This document shows, piece after piece, positions 8,928 through 17,700 of a stretch of DNA of 64,000 nucleotides; position 1 is the first letter of the stretch; each line of letters starts with the position of its first letter. The stretch spans positions 806,001 to 870,000 of the forward strand of contig NZ_BPFH01000001.1 in NCBI RefSeq assembly GCF_019655435.1, read 5' to 3'. Source of the stretch: Jannaschia pagri. GTDB lineage: Bacteria; Pseudomonadota; Alphaproteobacteria; Rhodobacterales; Rhodobacteraceae. The notes below the pieces were generated by a model. The model was not told the origin of the DNA and did not search any database. It was given only the letters and a program-made list of their open reading frames with translations. The translations under genes were made by a program, and so were the position numbers.

Positions 8928-8957
8928 CGTTAACGTTAACGTGCAAATCTAACGTTA
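8928..8957. promoter_or_regulatory. Candidate LacI-family operators (CGTTAACGTTAACG and TAACGTTA)
   Basis: A perfect 14-base palindrome, CGTTAACGTTAACG, lies at 8928-8941 with a related 8-base palindrome TAACGTTA at 8950-8957. Both share an AACGTT core with a central CG, the usual form of LacI/GalR operators. They lie 34-63 bases upstream of the lacI-type start and 63-92 bases before the ABC ATPase start, well placed to control both promoters. Confidence 0.65.
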
Positions 8958-9019
8958 CACCTTCCCAAAGCCCTGTCCAGCCGCAAGGATCAACGGGCAC
9001 CGAGATTGGGAGGTCCGCG

Positions 9020-10084
9020 TTGCCACGCATCACATTCGATAAGGTCGAGAAGTCCTATGGCAGCGTCCAGGTTCTGCCCCCTTTGGACCTCACACTGAAC
9101 GACGGCGAGTTCACGGTTTTGGTTGGTCCGTCGGGCTGCGGCAAGTCCACGACACTGCGCATTCTGGCCGGGCTAGAGACCCTGTCCGGCGGGGAGATTT
9201 ACTTCGACGACCGCCCCATTGGCAGCCTTGAGCCGAAGGAGCGGGACATCGCCATGGTGTTCCAAGACTACGCGCTCTATCCGCACATGAACATCGCGCG
9301 GAACATGTCCTTTGCCCTGCGCCTGGAACGGCGCCCAAAGGCCGAGATCGACAGCGAGGTGACGCGCGTCGCCGAGATGCTCAACATCGCCCACCTGCTG
9401 GACCGCAAGCCCGCCGAACTGTCGGGCGGGCAGCGCCAGCGAGTCGCCATGGGCCGGGCGCTCGTGCGGGATGCGGGCACCTTCCTGTTCGACGAACCAC
9501 TATCCAACCTCGACGCCAAGTTGCGGGCCCGGATGCGGACTGAACTGGCTGAGATGCGCGACACCATCGACAAGAACATGGTCTATGTCACCCACGACCA
9601 GGTGGAAGCCATGACGCTTGGCGACCGGATCGTTGTGATGAACGCAGGCGAGATCCAGCAGCAGGGAACAGCGGAGGAGTTGTTCTCGGACCCGGTAAAC
9701 CGTTTCGTGGCCGGCTTCATCGGATCGCCCACCATGAACTTCCTCGAAGGGGAGATTTCCGGGGATCGGGTCAAGGGCGCCGGGTTCGACCTGCCCCTGG
9801 TGCCGGAACTGGGGCAGCGGGCCGCAAAGGCCAGCGCGCGGGCGGTAGACGTTGGTATTCGTCCGTCGTCGATCCAATTGACGGGCGGCGCGCCCATCGA
9901 CCTGCGCGTTGTGGTGTCCGAATACCTGGGCGCGCAGTCGGTTCTGGTGACCCGTTGCGGCGAGACCGAGGTTCTGGCCGAAATCGCCAGCGCAGACCGC
10001 ATCCCGACCGGAGACGTCCGCAGCTTTGGCGTCGTGTCAGAGGACATCATGCTGTTTGACCGCGCCTCGGGCGCGCGCATCTAA
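9020..10084 (+). CDS. ABC transporter ATP-binding protein (sugar importer, MalK/UgpC type)
   Basis: This is the 354-residue nucleotide-binding subunit of a carbohydrate ABC importer. It carries Walker A GPSGCGKST, Q-loop FQDYALYPH, signature LSGGQRQR, Walker B FLFDEPLSNLD and the H-loop THDQ. The C-terminal third is the TOBE-type regulatory domain of MalK-like proteins. I place the start at TTG 9020 because GGGAGG sits just upstream at 9008-9013 and the protein then begins MPRITFDKVEKSYG, as expected; longer in-frame starts run into the divergent operator region. It heads the importer operon. Confidence 0.9.
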   Translation: MPRITFDKVEKSYGSVQVLPPLDLTLNDGEFTVLVGPSGCGKSTTLRILAGLETLSGGEIYFDDRPIGSLEPKERDIAMVFQDYALYPHMNIARNMSFALRLERRPKAEIDSEVTRVAEMLNIAHLLDRKPAELSGGQRQRVAMGRALVRDAGTFLFDEPLSNLDAKLRARMRTELAEMRDTIDKNMVYVTHDQVEAMTLGDRIVVMNAGEIQQQGTAEELFSDPVNRFVAGFIGSPTMNFLEGEISGDRVKGAGFDLPLVPELGQRAAKASARAVDVGIRPSSIQLTGGAPIDLRVVVSEYLGAQSVLVTRCGETEVLAEIASADRIPTGDVRSFGVVSEDIMLFDRASGARI

Positions 10085-10117
10085 GACATAATAATCAGCA
10101 GCCAGGGAGGGCTTATC

Positions 10118-11443
10118 ATGCTGAACAAATGGACCTTTACAGGCGCGGCCGTTGCCGCAGCCATCGCCGGGGCCGCCGCCGCGAACCCCTATGCGCCCTA
10201 TGAGGGCACGACGCTTGTCGTGAACTTCCCGGCGCACCCGCACTACGACGCGGCCATCAACGTCCTAGACCAGTTCACCGAAGAGACGGGGATCGAGGTC
10301 GAAGTCGATCAGCTCCAGTACCTGCGCATGCGGGAACGTCAGACGCTGGAGTTGACCAAGGACGAGGGCGATTACGATCTGATCGCTTACGTCGTCTTCT
10401 CCAAAGCCGACTACGTCTATGCGGACCAGTTGGAGAACCTGGCCAAGTACTTCATGAACCCGGCCCTGGCCGATCCGTCGTATGATCAGTCGGACCTGAT
10501 TTCCGGCTACGTGCAGAACATCGGCGTGGCCGGTGGCGCCAAGGGCTACCTGCCTGGTCAGTTGGGGTCGGCCTTTGGCATCCCCTTCGGATCCGAGACC
10601 TCGGTCCTGGCCTATCGCAAGGACATCTTCGAGAAGCACGGGATCGAGGCCCCCGAGACCTACGACGAGCTGCTGGATATCGCCTGCAAGATCCCAGAGT
10701 TGGAGCCGGGCATGGGCGGCATGGCCTCCCGCGCGGCGTCGGGCCACCAGGCCTCCCACGCGTTCCTGCTGCACCTGGCACCCCTGGGCGGTCGGGTGTT
10801 CGACGATGAGTGGAACCCGATCATCAACAACGAAGCCGGTGTCGCCGCAGCCAATGCGCTGAAGACCATTGTGGACTGCGGCCCCGAGGGCGGCACGACC
10901 TTTGGCCCCGCCGAAGCGGCCTCGGCCTTCCGCCAGGGTCAGGCGGCCATGTTTATGGACTCGATTGCTTTCGCGGCAGGCTTCGAAGACCCGACCCAAT
11001 CCACGGTTGTGGGCAACGTCGGCTATGCCATGCACCCCATGGGCGTGCGGCGCGGCTCCCAGACGGGTGGCTTTGGTCTGGGCATCCCGTCCAACGCCCC
11101 CAACAAGGAAGCGGCCTTCCTGCTGATGCAGTGGCTGACCTCGAAGAAGGGCGACCTGGCCGTGGCCATGGAGGGCGGCAACCCCTCGCGGTTCTCGACC
11201 TATCAGGATGCCGGGCTGAACGAGAAGTTCCCCTATTCGGCCACCTTCGGCGAGGCGCTTGAGTTCGCCGACCCCGACTGGCGCCCGATCATCCCGGTCT
11301 GGGGCTCCATCAATGCCGACATCGGCACGACCATGAGCCAGGTGCTGACCGAGGGCCTGGACCCGCAGAAAGCGCTGGACGGCGTGGCCGAGCGGACCCG
11401 CGCCACCATGGACGACGCGGGCTACTACGCCTGGCAGGAGTGA
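10118..11443 (+). CDS. Extracellular solute-binding protein of the sugar-type ABC importer
   Basis: This is a 441-residue periplasmic binding protein of the family-1 (carbohydrate) type. The N-terminus is a Sec signal peptide (MLNKWTFTGAAVAAAIAGAAAA, cleavage around residues 22-23). The mature protein shows PFGSETSVLAYRKDIFEKHGIEAPETYDE, typical of sugar-binding proteins. It follows the ATPase gene after 33 bases, with AGGGAGGG before its ATG. A hairpin-bearing 3' element separates it from the permease genes, which may let it be made in excess. The ligand cannot be read from the sequence. Confidence 0.9.
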   Translation: MLNKWTFTGAAVAAAIAGAAAANPYAPYEGTTLVVNFPAHPHYDAAINVLDQFTEETGIEVEVDQLQYLRMRERQTLELTKDEGDYDLIAYVVFSKADYVYADQLENLAKYFMNPALADPSYDQSDLISGYVQNIGVAGGAKGYLPGQLGSAFGIPFGSETSVLAYRKDIFEKHGIEAPETYDELLDIACKIPELEPGMGGMASRAASGHQASHAFLLHLAPLGGRVFDDEWNPIINNEAGVAAANALKTIVDCGPEGGTTFGPAEAASAFRQGQAAMFMDSIAFAAGFEDPTQSTVVGNVGYAMHPMGVRRGSQTGGFGLGIPSNAPNKEAAFLLMQWLTSKKGDLAVAMEGGNPSRFSTYQDAGLNEKFPYSATFGEALEFADPDWRPIIPVWGSINADIGTTMSQVLTEGLDPQKALDGVAERTRATMDDAGYYAWQE

Positions 11444-11528
11444 TCCTCCCGCAGGTGTGCCCATCGGGGCGCGCCTGACCCCCGTTTTGCGCGCCGCCTT
11501 GCGCGGAACGCCCGGGGCGCGGTCGGAC

Positions 11529-11590
11529 GGGGGCATTGAGCCCCCGCCCGACCGGAGCCTCCGGCGGGAGTATTTTCGCCAAGAAGAAGA
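11529..11590 (+). repeat. 3'-end repeat element, copy 3 (inside the ABC importer operon)
   Basis: Downstream of the solute-binding-protein gene, hairpin GGGGGC-attga-GCCCCC (11529-11545) is followed by CCTCCGGCGGGAGTATTTTC and GCCAAGAAGAAG. It is the plus-strand counterpart of the copies at 1714-1776 and 7124-7175. It lies in the 198-base gap before the first permease gene. The rest of that gap contains no gene that I can support. Confidence 0.6.
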
Positions 11591-11641
11591 CCCCGAAGAG
11601 AAGACAGGGCGCAACGCCCCCGCCGCTAGGACCCCATTGCC

Positions 11642-12550
11642 ATGCTCGCCAATGCGAACCGGATGACGCCCTATCTGTTCCTCGCCCCTGCGGCGCTGAT
11701 CATGATTGTCGCGCTGCTCTACCCTATCGGGTACATGATCTATGCCTCCTTCCTGGACTGGAACCCGTCGCAACGGATTGGCGAGGCCGATTGGATCGGG
11801 CTGCGCAATTACACCGAACTGCTGGGCGACGCAGCCTTCCGCGAGAGCTTTTGGGTCACTCTGAAGTTCGCAAGCATCGTTGTCAGCATCGAGATGGTTC
11901 TGGGCGTCGGCCTCGCGCTGTTGTTGGACCGGGAGTTGCGGGGCATGACCCTGCTGCGGACGGTGTTCATCCTGCCGATGATGATCGCGCCCATCGTGGT
12001 CGGTCTGGTCTGGCGCTATATGTATCATCCGACGGTCGGCACGTTTAATCGCTTTCTGGACAGCATCGGCCTGCCCTCTGCGCCCTGGCTGTCGGACGGG
12101 GATTGGGCCTTTGCCTCCATCGTGATCGCCGACATTTGGCAGTGGACGCCGTTCATCTTCATCCTGTCGTTGGCCGCCCTGCAGTCCCTGCCCCGCTCCG
12201 CCATGGAAGCGGCGCGGATCGACGGGGCCACGGGTTGGCAATTGATCTGGCACATTAAACTGCCGCTGATGCTGCCGGTTTTGATCGTGACGGCCCTACT
12301 GCGGATCATCGATGCCTTTAAGGTGCTGGAGGTGATCCTGGTTCTGACCAATGGCGGCCCGGGGTTGTCGACGGAAATCCTGGCCCTGCGCATCAGCCGG
12401 ACCGCGAGCGAGTTCCGAGAACTGGGATACGCCGCTGCCATGTCGAACCTGCTGCTGATCCTGCTGCTGGTCCTGACCATCGCGATGTTCGCCTACACCA
12501 AGCTGCAAGAGGTGCGCGCCGCGCGTCTCCGGCAGGCCGCCGAGGACTGA
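11642..12550 (+). CDS. ABC transporter permease, MalF/UgpA type
   Basis: This is a 302-residue inner-membrane permease of a sugar ABC importer with about six membrane helices. The EAA loop that docks the ATPase is present (MEAARIDGATGWQLIWHIKLP). The N-terminal region (PYLFLAPAALIMIVALLYPIGYMIYASFL) and WIGLRNYTELL are typical of the first permease of such systems. It is separated by only 4 bases from the second permease. Confidence 0.9.
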   Translation: MLANANRMTPYLFLAPAALIMIVALLYPIGYMIYASFLDWNPSQRIGEADWIGLRNYTELLGDAAFRESFWVTLKFASIVVSIEMVLGVGLALLLDRELRGMTLLRTVFILPMMIAPIVVGLVWRYMYHPTVGTFNRFLDSIGLPSAPWLSDGDWAFASIVIADIWQWTPFIFILSLAALQSLPRSAMEAARIDGATGWQLIWHIKLPLMLPVLIVTALLRIIDAFKVLEVILVLTNGGPGLSTEILALRISRTASEFRELGYAAAMSNLLLILLLVLTIAMFAYTKLQEVRAARLRQAAED

Positions 12551-12554
12551 GACC

Positions 12555-13424
12555 ATGGCCACCCAAACACCCCGCCAGAACCCCGCATTCTACGCCCTAT
12601 TGGTCGTTCTGATCTTCATGGCGCTGGGACCGATCGTTCTGATGATCGCCAACTCGTTCAAGCTGAACGTGCAGATCACCTCGCCCACGGCGTCGCTGCT
12701 GTTCACGCCAACGATCCAGAACTACGAGACGGCTTTGTGCCACTGGCTCCCCTATGAGCCGGAGCATGTGCGCCGCTGCGACCGGACCTTCGGTCGGGCC
12801 TTGGGCAACTCGCTGATCATCTCGCTGATCTCGACCGCGATTACCCTGGTTCTGGGATGCATGGCGGCCTACGCGCTGGTGCGGTTCCGGTTCATGGGGC
12901 GTGGGGTGACGTCGCTGACCACGCTGATGGTGCGCATGGTGCCGCCCGCGGTCTTGCTGGTCCCCGTCTTCGGGATCTGGACGTTCCAGTTCGGGATCGA
13001 CGGGACGCGGGCCGGGATCATCCTGATCTATGTGGCGATGAACCTGCCCTTCGTGATTTGGATCTTGCAGAGCTTCATCGTCCAGGTGCCGATCCAGCTT
13101 GAGGAAGCGGCGCGCATGGATGGGGCGGGACCGTTTCGGACGTTCTTCCTGGTGGTGCTGCCGCTGATCAAACCGGGCCTCGCTGCGGCGGCGATCTTTA
13201 CCTTCCGCGTGGGATGGAACGAGTTTCTGCTGGCCAATGCCCTTGCCGACCGGGGTAGCCGAACGGTGCCAGTGACCATCGTGAACTCCCTGACGGAATA
13301 CGACATCGACTGGGGTGTCATCATGGCGACGGGAACTCTGCTGGCCGTGCCACCGATTCTGTTCACGCTGGTGGCCTCCCGGCAGATCATCACCGGCATG
13401 ACCGCCGGGGCCGTGAAGGGGTGA
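12555..13424 (+). CDS. ABC transporter permease, MalG/UgpE type
   Basis: This is a 289-residue inner-membrane partner permease. It has about six membrane helices and the EAA loop (LEEAARMDGAGPFRTFFLVVLPLIKPG). A periplasmic loop after the first helix is enlarged and contains two cysteines (ALCHWLPYEP, VRRCDRTF), which could form a disulfide; this is an observation only. It closes the LacI-controlled importer cluster. Confidence 0.9.
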   Translation: MATQTPRQNPAFYALLVVLIFMALGPIVLMIANSFKLNVQITSPTASLLFTPTIQNYETALCHWLPYEPEHVRRCDRTFGRALGNSLIISLISTAITLVLGCMAAYALVRFRFMGRGVTSLTTLMVRMVPPAVLLVPVFGIWTFQFGIDGTRAGIILIYVAMNLPFVIWILQSFIVQVPIQLEEAARMDGAGPFRTFFLVVLPLIKPGLAAAAIFTFRVGWNEFLLANALADRGSRTVPVTIVNSLTEYDIDWGVIMATGTLLAVPPILFTLVASRQIITGMTAGAVKG

Positions 13425-13731
13425 GGCTGATGCGGAGCGGTCGGGCTTTGTGGCTGGGTCTGCAAAGCTCTGCCCCCGACACCCGCCGCGTGCTGATCGG
13501 GATGCGTCGCGTGGTGTGTGGCGCTGCCCGGCAGCTCGGCTCAAGGCAGACCCTTGGCGGCGCAGAGCGCCTCCGGTAGCGCCAAGCCCCGCCCGCGCGG
13601 AGCGCGGGCCCGCCGCGACGCCAAAGGCGGCGCAACCCAACAGCCCCGAAGACCGGGGCACGCGTGCCCGGCGTGTGGTCGGCGGGCATAAATCCAACGC
13701 GCCCTTGCGCGCCCATACCCGGAGGATTCCC
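13425..13731. other. Intergenic stretch with a repeated 20-base motif
   Basis: This gap of about 300 bases contains no gene that I can support. It holds G+C-rich inverted repeats (CGCGCGGAGCGCG near 13591) and a 20-base block (13616-13635, core GACGCCAAAGGCGGC) that is identical to 1781-1800 downstream of ribE. The ribosome-binding site of the next gene, GGAGG, is at 13721-13725. Confidence 0.5.
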
Positions 13732-14424
13732 GTGCTGGACTGGCTGCTGAGCCCCATCGACGCAAGCCGCGCCCATGACCTCGGCTTTCATCTCAGTTGG
13801 CACGGGCGCGCCATGGTCCTGGCCTGGGGCGTCTTGGTGCCCACGGGCGTCATTGCTGCGCGCTTCTTCAAAGTGTTGCCGAGACAGAAATTTCCGGAAA
13901 CCGTCGATAACCGGGTCTGGTGGCGAACGCATCTCGGCGCGCAGATCAGCGCATTGGTCATGATGGCCGTGGGTCTGTATCTCGTGTTAGCGGCGCCCGA
14001 GCGGGCCAGCTCGATCACGTCAAGCGCCTGGCTGCATCGGGCCTTGGGCTGGGCCGTGTTGTGGCTGGGCATTCTTCAGGCGGGGTCCGGTGTCTTCCGG
14101 GGGTCCAAAGGAGGACCGACGGACAAGCGAAGCCTGCGGGGCGATCACTATGACATGACCCCGCGACGGCTGGCGTTTGAGGCCATGCATAAGGGCAGCG
14201 GCTATGCGGCGTTGATCCTTTCGATGCTGGCTGTGTTGTCGGGGATCTGGCAGTCGAATGCGCCCATCTGGATGTGGATCGTTTTGCCGCTCTGGTGGGT
14301 CCTGCTGGCGACGCTATTCGTGTTGTTCCAACGCCGGGGCATGGTTGTCTCGACATATGAAGCGATCTGGGGGCCAGACCCCAACCACCCCGGCAACCGT
14401 CCGCGTGGTCCGGCGCGGGACTAA
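13732..14424 (+). CDS. Cytochrome b561-like membrane protein
   Basis: This is a 230-residue integral membrane protein with four to five hydrophobic helices and histidines spaced as in b561/ferric-reductase-like heme proteins: HLSWHGRAMVLAW, WWRTHLGAQ, AWLHRALGW and EAMHKGSGY. These could ligate two hemes b for transmembrane electron transfer. The start is GTG 13732 (MLDWLLSPIDASRAHDLGFH), supported by GGAGG seven bases upstream. An open frame extends further upstream but into repeat-rich DNA. The electron donor and acceptor are unknown. Confidence 0.75.
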   Translation: MLDWLLSPIDASRAHDLGFHLSWHGRAMVLAWGVLVPTGVIAARFFKVLPRQKFPETVDNRVWWRTHLGAQISALVMMAVGLYLVLAAPERASSITSSAWLHRALGWAVLWLGILQAGSGVFRGSKGGPTDKRSLRGDHYDMTPRRLAFEAMHKGSGYAALILSMLAVLSGIWQSNAPIWMWIVLPLWWVLLATLFVLFQRRGMVVSTYEAIWGPDPNHPGNRPRGPARD

Positions 14425-14451
14425 CGCGTTCGGCGCCAGCGGCAGACTCCC

Positions 14452-14646
14452 TCAGCCCGGCGAATAGATCGAAACGGTGTGCCGGTCCAAACTGACGCAG
14501 TGCCGCGGGCATTGATCTTCGGCCATCGGCCAAGCGTACCGCCGGTCCTTGGACAGGAGCCGCGGCCTCGAACAGGACGGTCGTTCGGTGATCAACCAGG
14601 AAATTAGGAGCACCGCAACGACGGCGATCAGCGCTCCTGTCGGCAT
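14452..14646 (-). CDS. Possible small single-pass membrane protein
   Basis: A 64-residue open frame begins MPTGALIAVVAVLLISWLI, a good single membrane helix. A basic, cysteine-containing tail follows (PSCSRPRLLSKDRR; DQCPRHCVSL). It is divergent from the RTX gene and convergent with the b561 gene. I do not recognise a family and no strong ribosome-binding site is visible, so it may be chance. Confidence 0.3.
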   Translation of the reverse strand: MPTGALIAVVAVLLISWLITERPSCSRPRLLSKDRRYAWPMAEDQCPRHCVSLDRHTVSIYSPG

Positions 14647-14780
14647 CCTGCTCGCTTGGCCTACGACGCCCAACCATCGACTACGACCTCCCGGCAATTG
14701 ACCGATGCTGTGACCCGCGCGCATGCTAGCATCTGGACGCGGCAAGACATGCTCCGTTTGTCAGAGTGTTGGGGGTGAAC

Positions 14781-17700
14781 ATGATGACGCCGAACCTGAG
14801 CCTGTATAGGGCGCGCACCGATACGCTGCGCGAGACGCTGTCGACCAACCTGGATCGGCTCGACGACGCGAGCCAGGTGATCGACGCCCTGGGTGACTTG
14901 GCCGACAAGCTCAAGGAAGCCTCCAAAGATGCAAAGGTGATCGATCGGTTGATCGACGACCTGCGCGATGTCTCAACCCTGTTGAAGCTCTTTCCCCCCA
15001 CACGCGGCTTTGGGTCTTCGCTGGATCGCGTGCTCGACAAAATCGCCAAGCGCACCCAAGAGATCGCGGATACGCTGGACGCCCATTCGCGGGCCATCCA
15101 AGCCTTCGACGCGGGTCTGAAGGCTGCGGATGTCTTGGCCACGGCCCTGACCGTCAAGCTTTCCAACGAGTTGGGCGACATCGACGCGATCTACGCCAGT
15201 TTGGCCGATCTCGACACCGCCCTAGAGGATGACCCCGCTGGTCTGGATCCGCGCACCCGCGCGGTGATCGAGGACATGGACGCGACCTTCGCGGATTTGG
15301 CAGACCGCTTTCCGCAGGCAGCCCTCGACGCTTTGGATGTGTCCGTTCGCCAATTGGCCACGGCGCTCGATCCGTTCGCGTCGATACCGGACAAGGCGAC
15401 GCTGTTTCTGGACGGCCTTGATGCCGTCAGCGGGTTGATCCGTGGCATCGGCGATCCGCTGGCCAGTGTCACAGATGCGCTGTCACCGCTGCTTTGGGTA
15501 CTGGAAAAGGCCGAAGCCGCCATCGACGCGGTTGTCAGTCCGGTCATCGACCCATTGACCGAAGCTCTTGGCATCGACGCCCTGCTGAATGAAATCGACA
15601 AGGCCATTGGCGGCCTGCTCCCGGACCTGACGGTGTTGTCCCCTTTGGACGGCGTAACGTCGGAGTTCACGGCCATTTTTGGCAGCGCCCCGGATTTCAC
15701 GCAGCCGATGCTGGCCGAGATCGATGGGATCCTGGGCGCTCGGGATGATTTGCCCGCCCTGGATGCCGAGCAAGCCTTGATCGCACGCATCTTCGGCGAG
15801 GCGGGGTACCTCGCACCCCTTGTCGCGCCGGGCAGCGATCAGTCGGATATTTTGCTGGGTCGAAACGCCTTGCTGGCCCTGACAAGCCAGTTGGAAGGGC
15901 TGGACGGGCATGACGTGCTGTCGGCGGGTATCGGGAACGACACTCTGATCGGCGGACCCGGCAACGACGTGTTTATCAACGCGGGCGGCAACGACGCGAT
16001 CTTCGGCGATGGCAACACTTCGGCGGGGGGCGATATCGAGACCGGAGGCAGCGGGTTCGACACACTCTTTTCGCCCGCCGCCCTGTCCCAGTTCACCTGG
16101 GAGACGCGGCGCGCCGGGCAGGACAATATCGTCTCGCTTGCGCATCTGGGGGGATTTGCCTTCGGGCTGGTCGGTAACCTGGGCGAAGACGAGATCACGA
16201 ACGTCGAAAGCTTTGTGTTCGGCGCGACGGTCGTGACCTACGATCAATTGGCGACAGCCATCCGCGTGGCCTACTCCGGCGATCCGTCCGAGCCGGGCTT
16301 CGCAGAAGGCTCGACCAGAGGTGATCTGATCCTCGGGGGGGAGCGACCGGATCTGATCCGTGCCGGTTTGGGCAACGACATCATCATCGCCACCGAGGGC
16401 TTCGATTCCATTGACGGCGGTGAAGGAACGGATGTGGTCCATTACTCGGGCCTGAACACGCCCGGTGTCCGGGCCGCGCTCACCCCCGAAGACCAAACCC
16501 GCCTGGGTGGCATGACCGATCGGTTGTTGAACATCGAAAACCTGCTTGGCTCCGCAGGGGACGACCTGCTGGTCGGCTCGGGCGGTGCGAACGACCTGAA
16601 CGGGGGCCGAGGCGATGACACCCTTGCGGGACTGGCGGGGGGCGATAATCTGGTGCTCGGGCCGGGGGTGAACCTGGCCATTGGCGGTGACGGAGACGAC
16701 ACCATCATCAGCCTTGGCTCCGGGCGCATGGTCGCGGGGGCGGGCGACGATCTCTATAGCCTGGGCGGCGGCCAAGCGGTCAGCGACGTCGTCTTCTACG
16801 CCGTGACAGACACCGACATCGCGGGCGGCATCGCAGCCAGTGACCTTTCGCCCGCCGATACCCTCGATCCCGACAACAGCCTCCCCTTTCGGATCGAATA
16901 CGACGGCCAGGCCCCCCATGCCCCCATCCGTGTCATTAAGTATGACGATTTGGGCGAGGTGCTGGGAACAGACGCGCTGAGCCCGACGGGTGCGAACGTG
17001 GTTGGAACCGCGCGCGACGATAGCTTTCGGTTAGGGACGGCCTTCGCTTGGCTAGACGGAGGCCTCGGCGACGACACCTTTTACGGGACCGAAGACGCCC
17101 CGCGCGACCGCTTGGATGAGACCGAGGAGGGCCCGCCACAACACCGGATCCTTGGCGGCAGCGGCTCGGACGTCTTGGTCAGTCAGACGATGGATGAGCA
17201 CTTCGTCGGCGGGCGGGGCAATGATCGCTATGTCTTCGTCGAACCGGACCCCGCTTCAGACGCGGTGAGCTTGCCCGTGGTCGACCGGTTCGAGGCGTAT
17301 TTCTCCGGCGGGGCGGCTCCCGGCGGATTCAACGCGCTGTCCAATGTGGCCGACGGGGACGCGACAGATGCCCCTGTCCCAGCGGCCTTCGACAGGGCGG
17401 CAGCCGACAGCGAGACGGACACAGGGACCGACACGATCGATCTGTCGGCCAGCGCGCGCTACTGGCTGATCGATGCGCAAGCCGGGCGGCTCGAGTCGGT
17501 CGAGTTCATAGGACAGTCGGTGGAGAACCTGTCCGGCGGCGACAACATCCTGCTGTTTGATGGCGTCGAGGAAATCCTTGGCGGGACCTTGAACGACTGG
17601 CTCGTCATGGGGACCACGGCGCTCCTGTTTCGGGGTGGGGACGGCAATGACGTGATCTTGCCCACCGACCGAGGCACGGGCGGCGATGCGACGGTTTTCG

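Noticed and set aside
10265-12253. A very long minus-strand open frame (about 660 codons) opposite the binding-protein and first permease genes
   Set aside because: It is a shadow of the strong G+C-rich plus-strand genes; its translation is Gly/Arg/Gln/His-rich without domains and no start signal is seen.
12597-13757. Minus-strand open frame of about 386 codons opposite the second permease
   Set aside because: Low-complexity Arg/His/Gln composition and no recognisable domain; the plus strand encodes a clear ABC permease.
15483-16919. Minus-strand open frame of about 478 codons within the RTX gene
   Set aside because: Arises from the codon bias of the RTX repeats; no domain or signal is visible.
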